From Alphaproteobacteria bacterium (GTDB taxonomy: Bacteria; Pseudomonadota; Alphaproteobacteria; Rhodobacterales; Rhodobacteraceae), in contig RFIR01000485.1 in the NCBI GenBank assembly GCA_003695135.1, forward strand, positions 1-7,057: 7,057 nucleotides of DNA. The letters are read 5' to 3'. Of the stretch, positions 1-5,726 are shown one piece after another (the stretch's first letter is position 1; every line of letters starts with the position of its first letter). The translations under genes and the position numbers were made by a program. The notes below the pieces were generated by a model. It saw only the letters and a list, made by a program, of their open reading frames with translations. It was not told where the DNA came from and did not search any database.

Positions 1-594
1 GCCGGCCACGCGGTCCTGGGTCGAGGTCGCGGATTCCGGCCCGGCCAGCATGGCGCAGCGCCTGTAGCCGCGATCCAGCAGCGCGCGCGCCGCCATGCGG
101 CCGGCCTCGACATTGTCGATGCCGATCACGTCGATGCCGGGATGGGCGGTCGGTCGACCGAAGGCATGAACGAGAGGGACGCCGGCGGCATGAAAGTTCT
201 CGGCGAATTCGAGCGGCAGGGTCGATGAGGCCAGAATCGCCGCATCAACCGAGTACTGGCGCAGCATGTGCAGCGCGCTGGCCGGATCGAATTCCTCCGA
301 CAGGTTGACCAGCAGCGGGCGCAGGCCGCGCGACTGCAGCCCGCGGGTGAACAGGTCGAACACTTCCATGAACATCGGGTTGTGGAAATTGTCGGCGATC
401 AGCCCGATCAGCTTGGTCCGCCCGGTGGTCAGCGAGGAGGCGAGCGCATTGGGTGCATAGCCCAGATCCTCGGCCGCCTTCTGAACCCGCGCGCGGGTCC
501 GCGCGCTGATCGAGGCGCCTTCGGTGAAGCAGCGCGAGACGGTCGATCGCGACACACCGGCGCGAAGGGCGACGTCCTTCAGCGTGGCCGGCAT
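1..594 (-). CDS. LacI-family transcriptional regulator (partial; C-terminus beyond left edge)
   Basis: DNA-binding repressor of the LacI/GalR family, probably the local regulator of the sugar transporter genes upstream of it. The 198 visible codons start at the ATG at 594-592 with no stop before the edge. Residues about 4-24 form the helix-turn-helix (TLKDVALRAGVSRSTVSR), followed by the hinge-helix region (LGYAPNALASSL, about 44-55). The periplasmic-binding-protein-like effector domain begins at LIGLIADNFHNPMF. About 340 residues are usual for the family, so roughly 40% is missing. It lies 45 bases after the ATPase stop codon on the same strand, which suggests that it is the last gene of the operon. 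The nearest purine-rich Shine-Dalgarno-like stretch (614-620) is 19 bases from the ATG, so initiation may be weak or coupled. No in-frame alternative start was seen just upstream. The family is certain; the effector is unknown, but is likely the transported sugar or a derivative. Confidence 0.93.
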   Translation of the reverse strand, partial: MPATLKDVALRAGVSRSTVSRCFTEGASISARTRARVQKAAEDLGYAPNALASSLTTGRTKLIGLIADNFHNPMFMEVFDLFTRGLQSRGLRPLLVNLSEEFDPASALHMLRQYSVDAAILASSTLPLEFAENFHAAGVPLVHAFGRPTAHPGIDVIGIDNVEAGRMAARALLDRGYRRCAMLAGPESATSTQDRVAG

Positions 595-639
595 GTGCGC
601 TGGCCGGTCGCGGCCTCCCTGCGTCCCCCGCCGGCCGGG

Positions 640-1413
640 TCAGAACGCCTCCGCATACTCGTCCTGGGTCTTGGCGCCGGTGATGTAGGCGACCACATCC
701 TGACCGTCGGTCTCCTCCTTGACCAGATTGGCGCAGATGCGGCCGCGGCGGAACACCACGATCCGGTCGACCAGATCGAACACCTGGCGCATGTTGTGGC
801 TGATCAGGATCAGCGGCTCGCCCGCCTCCTTAAGCGCCCTGATGATGTTTTCCACCTGCGCGGTCTCCTGCACGCCCAGCGCGGCGGTCGGCTCGTCCAT
901 GATGGTCAGCCTGGAATGGAAGGTCGCCGTGCGCGCGATGGCCACGCATTGCCGCTGTCCGCCCGACATGTTGCGGATGGTATTGTGGATGTTGGGGATC
1001 TTGACGCCGGTCTTTTCCAGCCCCGCCTTGGTGGCCTCGCGCATGCCGCGATAGTCGAGGATCGAAAACGGCCCGAGATTGAACAGCGTCTTCTCGCGCC
1101 CCAGGAAAAGGTTGTCCGGCACGTCCAGATCGTCGGCCAGCGCCAGCGTCTGGAACACCGTCTCGATGCCGGCCTCGCGCGCATCGAGCGGGCCGTCGAA
1201 CTGCACCTTTTCGCCATAGAAGATGATCTCGCCGCGGGTGGGCCGCTCGACCCCGGTGATCTGGCGCACGAAGGTCGACTTGCCGGCACCGTTGTCGCCC
1301 ATGATGGCGACATGCTCGCCCTGACGAAGGATGAAGTTGGCACCCTCCAGCGCATGCACCCCGCCGTAATGCTTGGTCAGGTCGCGGGTTTCCAGAACGA
1401 TGTCGCTGTCCAT
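640..1413 (-). CDS. CUT2-type sugar ABC transporter, single-domain ATP-binding protein
   Basis: Cytoplasmic ATPase that powers sugar import with the permease and binding protein encoded just upstream. It has 257 residues and one complete nucleotide-binding domain: Walker A GDNGAGKST (39-47), Q-loop Gln88, signature MSGGQ (149-153), Walker B ending in IMDEP (Asp173, Glu174) and the switch His206. Most CUT2 ATPases (RbsA, MglA) are tandem proteins of about 500 residues. This one matches the shorter FrcA-like type known from rhizobia and is complete, because both ends are normal. The start codon lies 10 bases after the permease stop, and its G-rich Shine-Dalgarno region overlaps that TAG, so translation is probably coupled. 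A homodimer presumably drives the transporter. The substrate cannot be read from the ATPase. Confidence 0.95.
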   Translation of the reverse strand: MDSDIVLETRDLTKHYGGVHALEGANFILRQGEHVAIMGDNGAGKSTFVRQITGVERPTRGEIIFYGEKVQFDGPLDAREAGIETVFQTLALADDLDVPDNLFLGREKTLFNLGPFSILDYRGMREATKAGLEKTGVKIPNIHNTIRNMSGGQRQCVAIARTATFHSRLTIMDEPTAALGVQETAQVENIIRALKEAGEPLILISHNMRQVFDLVDRIVVFRRGRICANLVKEETDGQDVVAYITGAKTQDEYAEAF

Positions 1414-1423
1414 GACGCCCCCC

Positions 1424-2497
1424 CTAGCTTCGCAGCGCAGCGCGTTTCTGGCGCCACTGGTCCAGCACCACCGCGCCCACGATGATCGCGCCCATCACCA
1501 TCTCCTGATAGAAGGCGTCCAGCCGCAGGAAGGTGAAACCGGACTGGATCACGCCGAAGATCAGCGCCCCGAGCACGGTGCCCACGATCGAGCCGCGCCC
1601 GCCGGCCAGCGAGACGCCGCCGATCACCGCCATGGCGATGGCGTAGAGCTCGTAGACCACGCCCATGCCCGATTGCGCGGTGAGGTTCTTGGAGCTCAGC
1701 ACGATGGCGGCGAAGGCGGCCAGCATCGCCGCGATCGCATAGACCAGCACCTTGTGCCGGTCCACCGCGATGCCCGACATCCGTGCGGCCTCCTCGTTCG
1801 AGCCGATGGCATAGGTATGCTTGCCATAGACGGTGTAGCGCAGGATCAGGTGGAACAGCACCGCCAGCAGCACGAACCAGATCACCGGCATCATGCCCGA
1901 GCCGATCCAGGCGTAACCTTCGGTGGGAAAGGACACCGGCTGGCCCTTGGTCCACCACTTGGCCACGCCGCGGGCCGAGACCAGCATGCCCAGCGTGGCG
2001 ATGAAGGGCGGGATGCGGGTATAGGCGATCAGGAGCCCGTTGACGAGCCCGGCGAACAGCCCGCAGGCCAGCCCGACGATCACCGGCACGATCGCCGGCA
2101 GATCCATCAGTTCGGGGCCGAACACCGCCTTGGGGTTGGGATGGCCGTTGACGGTGGCAACCTGGGCGAAGCTCATGGTGATCATCGCCGTGGCGCCGAC
2201 CACCGATCCCGAGCTGAGGTCGATCCCGCCCAGGATGATGACCTGGGTGACCCCCAGCGCGATGATGCCGATGATCGACACCTGCAGGATGATGATCCGC
2301 AGACGCTGCTCGTTGAAGATGGTGTCGAACCGGCCCCTGGAATCGAACAGGAAGCTCTGGTTCATGAGCAGCGCGCCCAGCGCCTCGAAGATCAGGATGA
2401 TCAGGATGAGCGCGGCGAAGATGTTCACCTCGTTCGGCCAGCGCCGCCTGGAGGCGTCGAAGGTGACGCCGCCGACACCGTGTGATCCGTCGGTCAT
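1424..2497 (-). CDS. CUT2-type sugar ABC transporter permease
   Basis: Inner-membrane channel subunit of the sugar importer, of the RbsC/FrcC (BPD_transp_2) family. It has 357 residues, with a polar N-terminus of about 25 residues and then many hydrophobic segments (for example NIFAALILIILIFEALGALL and about 8-9 more). The conserved family stretches are GVTQVIILGGIDLSSGSVVG near residue 90, GLLIAYTRIPPFIATLGML near 160, and YAIGSNEEAARMSGI near 230, which fits the cytoplasmic loop that contacts the ATPase. The C-terminus is short and basic (DQWRQKRAALRS). The ATG at 2497 is preceded by a G-run and GGAGG. The core GGAGG is unusually close (2 bases), so the outer G-run may be what pairs with the ribosome. 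It is separated from the binding-protein gene by 91 bases that contain a strong hairpin. Confidence 0.95.
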   Translation of the reverse strand: MTDGSHGVGGVTFDASRRRWPNEVNIFAALILIILIFEALGALLMNQSFLFDSRGRFDTIFNEQRLRIIILQVSIIGIIALGVTQVIILGGIDLSSGSVVGATAMITMSFAQVATVNGHPNPKAVFGPELMDLPAIVPVIVGLACGLFAGLVNGLLIAYTRIPPFIATLGMLVSARGVAKWWTKGQPVSFPTEGYAWIGSGMMPVIWFVLLAVLFHLILRYTVYGKHTYAIGSNEEAARMSGIAVDRHKVLVYAIAAMLAAFAAIVLSSKNLTAQSGMGVVYELYAIAMAVIGGVSLAGGRGSIVGTVLGALIFGVIQSGFTFLRLDAFYQEMVMGAIIVGAVVLDQWRQKRAALRS

Positions 2498-2588
2498 GTC
2501 CTCCCCCCGGTCAGGTTCGGGTCAGTGCGCCGGCCGGCGCGCAGCCGGGCGTGGATCGGGCCGGCGCCGTGCGGCGCCGGCCCCGCCC
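2498..2588 (-). other. Intercistronic spacer between binding-protein and permease genes
   Basis: This 91-base gap inside the operon is the only sizeable one between transporter genes. It contains the GC hairpin at 2558-2583 and, at its permease end, the ribosome binding region. No promoter-like sequence was convincing on the minus strand. Confidence 0.7.
2558..2583 (-). repeat. Perfect 11-bp inverted repeat (stem-loop) after the binding-protein gene
   Basis: GGGCCGGCGCC at 2558-2568 and GGCGCCGGCCC at 2573-2583 are exact reverse complements around a 4-base loop, giving an all-GC 11-bp stem that begins 5 bases after the stop codon of the binding-protein gene. No T-run follows on the minus strand, so it does not look like a classic intrinsic terminator. 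Hairpins placed after the binding-protein gene are known in other ABC operons (for example malE-malF), where they stabilise the upstream message and lower downstream expression. The same role is inferred here. Confidence 0.8.
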
Positions 2589-3533
2589 TCAGTTCTTCGA
2601 CAGGAACTGGTCGAGATTGTCGGGCGTGACCAGGATGAAGGGGATGTAGACCTTCTGGTCGACCTCCTTGCCATTGGCCAGCGCCAGCGCGGCGTTCAGC
2701 GCGCCGGCGCCCTGGCCATGGGCGTCCTGGAACACGGTGACGTCGAGATCGCCGGCCTGCATCGCCAGCAGCGCGTCCTGGGTGGCGTCGACGCCGGTGA
2801 CGATCACATCCTTCATGTCGATGCCGGCGGCCTTCATCGCCTGGATGGCGCCGATGGCCATCTCGTCATTGTTGGCGAAGACCACGTCGAAATGCTCGCC
2901 CGCCGACAGCCAGTTGGTCATCAGGTCCTGCGCCTCGTCGCGCGACCAGTTGGCGGTCTGCTCGTCGATCAGCGTGATGAACTTGCACATGTCGATGCCG
3001 ATGATGTCGTGCACGTCCTTGGACCGCTGCACCGCGGCCTGGTTGGACAGCTGACCCATCAGCATGTAGCCGCGCGCGCCGCCGGCAAGCCCGGCCGCAC
3101 GCAGAAGCTTGCAGGCCTCGAAGGCGGCCAGGGTCCCCGATTCGATCTCGTTGGAGGCCACGAAGGCCTGGTTGTCGGGCAAGTTGTCCACATTGATCGG
3201 CTCGCGGTTGACATAGACCAGCGGCACGCCCGCCGCCGCCGCGGCCGCCGTCATCGCCTCGGTGGCCGAGGTGTCGACCGCGTTGACGATGATCGCATCG
3301 ACGCCGGAGGCGATGAAGTTGTTGATCTGGTCGAGCTGGCGGGCGACATCGTCCTGCGCATCCTCGATCTGGACATCGACACCGTCCATGCCGTCGGCCA
3401 TCTCCTGGATGCCATTGCGCAGCACGGTAAGGAAGTTGTCGTCGAACCGCGCCATGGTCACGCCGATGGTCTCGGCCATGGCCGAGCTCGACAGCATTGC
3501 GGCAAAGCCTGCGATAATCAGGGTCTTCTTCAC
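2589..3533 (-). CDS. Sugar ABC transporter periplasmic substrate-binding protein (CUT2, inositol/rhizopine-like)
   Basis: Periplasmic receptor that captures a sugar or cyclitol and hands it to the permease. It has 314 residues from a GTG start at 3533-3531. This start is favoured because GGGGAGG lies 6 bases upstream and the first residues form a clean Sec signal peptide (MKKTLIIAGFAAMLSSSAMA, cleavage after residue 20). The mature protein is a type I periplasmic binding protein (Peripla_BP_4): IGVTMARFDDNFLTVLRNG (23-41), SGVDAIIVNAVDT (76-88), VYVNREP (107-112, with Asn109-Arg110 likely ligand contacts), FANNDEMAIGAIQAM (219-233) and TGVDATQDAL (246-255). DDNFLTVLRNG and VNREP recall myo-inositol- and rhizopine-binding proteins of Alphaproteobacteria, so a cyclitol is the leading guess. 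Ribose, fructose or another sugar remains possible. Cys141 and Cys183 could form a disulfide. It is the first gene of the operon. Confidence 0.94.
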   Translation of the reverse strand: MKKTLIIAGFAAMLSSSAMAETIGVTMARFDDNFLTVLRNGIQEMADGMDGVDVQIEDAQDDVARQLDQINNFIASGVDAIIVNAVDTSATEAMTAAAAAAGVPLVYVNREPINVDNLPDNQAFVASNEIESGTLAAFEACKLLRAAGLAGGARGYMLMGQLSNQAAVQRSKDVHDIIGIDMCKFITLIDEQTANWSRDEAQDLMTNWLSAGEHFDVVFANNDEMAIGAIQAMKAAGIDMKDVIVTGVDATQDALLAMQAGDLDVTVFQDAHGQGAGALNAALALANGKEVDQKVYIPFILVTPDNLDQFLSKN

Positions 3534-3539
3534 GGAATT

Positions 3540-3546
3540 CCTCCCC
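3540..3546 (-). promoter_or_regulatory. Ribosome binding site of the binding-protein gene
   Basis: GGGGAGG on the minus strand lies 6 bases before the GTG at 3533. It decides the start, because the open frame runs on upstream for hundreds of bases without coding character and the signal peptide begins exactly at this GTG. Confidence 0.85.
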
Positions 3547-3661
3547 TTTTCTGGTGTCCGGCGCACCGGTTCGCGATCAGCCGGAATCTCGATTTGCTGC
3601 ACCGCCTCGGGCGATGCCCGAACCCGGGACGCGCGTCGCGCGCCGGCAGATTCCACCCGCC

Positions 3662-3689
3662 ACAGTAGCGGCTCGACCGCGGTTTGCAA
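3662..3689 (-). promoter_or_regulatory. Candidate sigma-70-type promoter of the transporter operon
   Basis: Reading the minus strand, TTGCAA (3689-3684, 4 of 6 matches to the -35 consensus) is followed after 16 bases by TACTGT (3667-3662, 3 of 6 matches to the -10). This would start transcription near 3655 and give a leader of about 120 bases. The overlap of its -35 with a LacI-type palindrome supports it, but it is a prediction by eye. Confidence 0.45.
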
Positions 3690-3698
3690 CCGGTTCCA
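3685..3698. promoter_or_regulatory. Candidate LacI-family operator
   Basis: TGCAACCGGTTCCA is a palindrome centred on CG at 3691/3692. Six of its seven half-site positions are symmetric; only the third from each end (C and C) fails. The TGnAACCGGTTnCA form with a central CCGG is typical of LacI/GalR-family operators. It overlaps the -35 of the candidate operon promoter, so a bound repressor would block RNA polymerase. The likely ligand protein is the LacI-type product encoded at 1-594. Confidence 0.6.
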
Positions 3699-3846
3699 CA
3701 ATCCGGATCCCGGCCTTGCCCCTGCGGTCGGGGCGATGGCGCGCCAGGCCACGGGCCATCGGCGCCGGGCCCGCGGCAGGCTTCGGTCAAGGAGTGTCAA
3801 CGATTTCGCAACGCATTTCTGTAAGGCTTGGCCCAGAGAGACGGGT

Positions 3847-4698
3847 GTGGAAATGCAACAGATTGCCGAATCGGCCGCTTCACCGCCGATCAATGTGGTG
3901 ACCCTGCGCTTTGTGCAGGGAAACGTCGCAACCCTGGCTGACAGGCCGGTCTTTGCCCGGCCCGAAACCGATCGCCCCACGCCGCCGGTGCGCCCCGCCC
4001 TGGGCGAGAAGGCCCTGCGCGGCCTCGCGGAATCGCGGGCCGAGGCGGAGGAGGTCGAGATCATCCCCGCGCGCAAGGGGCCGGGCAGGGCCCGGCGTGG
4101 CAAGGATGAGCCCGCAGCGACCCGGCCCGAGCCTGCCGGCCGGTCGCAGCCCGGCCCGGCCCGGGAGCAGGCGGAGCGATCGCAAGCGGAGAAGGATGCC
4201 CGCATCGTCGAGGAGCTGGCGAAGCGCGACAAGGAGGTGCGCCGCCACGAGCAGGCCCATGCGGTGATCGGTGGCCAGTATGCCGGCCAGCCGAAATTCA
4301 CCTACCGGACCGGGCCGGACGGGCGGCGCTATGCGGTCAGCGGCGAGGTTCCGATCGACGTTGCGCCGGTCAGGGGCGACCCGGAGGCGACGATCCGCAA
4401 GATGGAGGTGGTCAAGGCCGCCGCGCTCGCCCCGGCCGAGCCCTCCGGCGCCGACCGGCGCATCGCCGCGCTCGCCGATGCGCAGCGGCTGCGCGCGATT
4501 GCCGAGCTTGCCCGGATGAAGGCCGAGGAACGCGCCAGGGCCCGGGAGGCGGCACAGACCGCGGCGGAGGAGGATGCGCGCGAAACCGCCGGCACCACGC
4601 CCCCGCGCGACCCGCACGCGGATATCGCCCGCCAGGCCGACATCATCGCCTTCATCCCCGGCACCGGGCAGGGGCGGCAGCTCGACCGCGCTGCCTGA
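3847..4698 (+). CDS. SprA-related (CJM1_0395 family) putative zinc metalloprotease
   Basis: Poorly characterised putative metallopeptidase; the family assignment comes from its conserved core. The frame offers GTG at 3847 (283 residues) or ATG at 3853 (281). A purine-rich AGAGAG is 6 bases before the GTG, so I report the longer form, but ATG is possible. Counted from the ATG, residues about 1-115 are poorly conserved and rich in Pro, Arg, Ala and Glu. They are followed by a charged helix (AEKDARIVEELAKRDKEVRR) and the signature HEQAH at 132-136, with the flanking family stretch FTYRTGPDGRRYAVSGEVPIDVAPV, then GDPEATIRKMEVVKAAALAPAEPS. HEQAH fits the HExxH zinc/catalytic motif. The C-terminal 90 residues are an Ala/Glu/Arg-rich probable coiled coil. 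There is no signal peptide or membrane segment, so it is probably cytoplasmic. It is divergent from the transporter operon with no evident functional link. Substrate and activity are unknown. Confidence 0.85.
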   Translation: MEMQQIAESAASPPINVVTLRFVQGNVATLADRPVFARPETDRPTPPVRPALGEKALRGLAESRAEAEEVEIIPARKGPGRARRGKDEPAATRPEPAGRSQPGPAREQAERSQAEKDARIVEELAKRDKEVRRHEQAHAVIGGQYAGQPKFTYRTGPDGRRYAVSGEVPIDVAPVRGDPEATIRKMEVVKAAALAPAEPSGADRRIAALADAQRLRAIAELARMKAEERARAREAAQTAAEEDARETAGTTPPRDPHADIARQADIIAFIPGTGQGRQLDRAA

Positions 4699-4778
4699 GC
4701 CATCCGCGTTGCGGCTTTCGCTGACGGACGCTTCCCGCTAGGCTGCGCCCGAACGCGGCAGTGGCGGGAGGAAAGGGT
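4699..4778 (+). promoter_or_regulatory. Spacer with weak promoter candidate for the aldo/keto reductase
   Basis: This 80-base gap separates two plus-strand genes. TAGGCT at 4739-4744 could be a -10, with a poor -35 (TTTCGC, 4716-4721) 17 bases upstream, placing a start site about 25-30 bases before the gene. No terminator hairpin with a T-run was seen, so read-through from the preceding gene is equally possible. Confidence 0.3.
4766..4771 (+). promoter_or_regulatory. Ribosome binding site of the aldo/keto reductase gene
   Basis: GGGAGG lies 7 bases before the ATG at 4779. It rules out the in-frame GTG at 4761, which would put the Shine-Dalgarno sequence inside the coding region. Confidence 0.85.
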
Positions 4779-5726
4779 ATGCAGCGCAAGCTTCTCGGGC
4801 GGACGGGGGTCTCGGTCTCGGCGCTGTGTTTCGGCACGATGTGTTTCGGCGGCAATGCCGACGAGGCGGAAAGCGCGCGGCTTTACGCGGCCTGCCGCGA
4901 TGCCGGCATCGATTTCTTCGACTGCGCCAATGTCTACAATGCCGGCCGGGCCGAGGAGATTCTCGGGCGGCTGATGGCCCATGAGCGCGACGCGCTGGTC
5001 ATCACCAGCAAGGTCGGCAGCGGCACCGGCAATTCGCGCCGCGCGATCATGCGCGAGGTCGAGGGCAGCCTGCGCCGGCTGGGCACCGACCGTATCGACA
5101 TCTATTTCCTGCACCAGTTCGACCCCGATACCCGCGTCGAGGACAGCCTGCGCGCGCTCGACGATCTGGTGCGCGCCGGCAAGGTGCTCTATCTCGGCGC
5201 CTCGAACTGGGCGGCCTGGCAGATCGCGCTCGCGCTCGGAACCCAGGTGCGCGAGGGGCTGGCCATGTTCGATGTGCTGCAGCCGATGTACAATCTGCTC
5301 AAGCGCCAGGCCGAGGTGGAGATCCTGCCGCTGGCGCAGGACCGCGATCTGGCCGTCATCCCCTACAACCCGGTGGCCGGTGGCGTGCTGACCGGCAAGT
5401 ATCTGCAGCCGGGCAGCAATCGCGGCCGGCTCGACGAGCTCGACTTCTATGCCAGCCGCTATGGCGCCGACTGGATACCGAAGGTGGTGGCCGAATTCGT
5501 GGCGCTGGCCGGACGCATCGGCGCCCATCCGGTGACGCTCGCCAATGCCTGGGTGGCGCGGCACCCGGCGGTCACCGCCCCGATCATCGGCGCGCGCAAT
5601 GTCGAACAGCTGCAGCCGGCGCTGAAGGCGGCCGACTACGCGCTGAGCGACGAGGACTACGCCGCGATCTCGGCGCTGGTCCCGGCACCGCCGCCGGCCC
5701 ATGACCGGACCGAGACGGTGAGATAG
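4779..5726 (+). CDS. Aldo/keto reductase
   Basis: NADPH-dependent (by family) oxidoreductase that interconverts aldehydes or ketones and alcohols; cytoplasmic (alpha/beta)8 barrel. The 315 residues are the normal length. The N-terminus QRKLLGRTGVSVSALCFGTM is the typical first strand. The full catalytic tetrad is visible: Asp48 and Tyr53 (DCANVY), Lys78 (ITSKVG) and His112 (YFLHQFD). GASNWAAWQI (140-149) and the late IIGARNVEQLQPAL stretch are the usual cofactor-side segments; GARN binds the NADP phosphate in relatives. It belongs to the broad bacterial group that includes YajO/IolS-like enzymes, but the subfamily and substrate cannot be assigned. The start is fixed by a good ribosome binding site. 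It follows the putative metalloprotease gene by 80 bases and ends facing the phosphohexomutase gene. Confidence 0.93.
   Translation: MQRKLLGRTGVSVSALCFGTMCFGGNADEAESARLYAACRDAGIDFFDCANVYNAGRAEEILGRLMAHERDALVITSKVGSGTGNSRRAIMREVEGSLRRLGTDRIDIYFLHQFDPDTRVEDSLRALDDLVRAGKVLYLGASNWAAWQIALALGTQVREGLAMFDVLQPMYNLLKRQAEVEILPLAQDRDLAVIPYNPVAGGVLTGKYLQPGSNRGRLDELDFYASRYGADWIPKVVAEFVALAGRIGAHPVTLANAWVARHPAVTAPIIGARNVEQLQPALKAADYALSDEDYAAISALVPAPPPAHDRTETVR

Larger units (their letters stand above)
3534..3846. promoter_or_regulatory. Divergent control region between the transporter operon and the putative metalloprotease
   Basis: This stretch of about 310 bases has no credible gene. It holds the promoter and LacI-type operator candidates for the minus-strand operon (3662-3698), a leader of about 120 bases with small inverted repeats (TCGGGC/GCCCGA at 3607-3621 and a 10-base palindrome at 3628-3637), and a second CCGG-centred partial palindrome at 3561-3574. 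The part nearest the plus-strand gene (about 3785-3830) is relatively AT-rich for this window and probably contains that gene's promoter, but I could not pick a convincing -35/-10 pair. Confidence 0.6.

Noticed and set aside
268..1485. 405-codon open frame on the plus strand across the regulator and ATPase genes
   Set aside because: It is antisense to two clear genes. Its composition is Arg/Ala/Gly/His/Asp-rich, as expected from reading GC-rich codons backwards, and there is no domain.
1373..2485. 370-codon plus-strand open frame opposite the permease
   Set aside because: It is antisense to the permease. The product is extremely rich in Asp, His, Gln and Arg, a mirror of hydrophobic codons, with no ribosome binding site.
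2040..3668. 542-codon plus-strand open frame opposite the permease and binding-protein genes
   Set aside because: It spans two real genes and their spacer on the other strand, with no recognisable domain; a GC-rich shadow.
3701..3708. ATCCGGAT palindrome beside the operator as a further regulator site
   Set aside because: It is only 8 bases long, lacks the flanking TG/CA positions of the operator, and such palindromes are common by chance in this composition.
3785..3800. TTGACC and TTGACA on the minus strand as -35 elements
   Set aside because: No acceptable -10 lies 16-18 bases downstream; the following bases are solid GC.
3534..4301. N-terminal extension of the binding protein to a start at 4301
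   Set aside because: The extension is antisense to the HEQAH putative metalloprotease gene. The signal peptide and ribosome binding site fix the start at the GTG at 3533.
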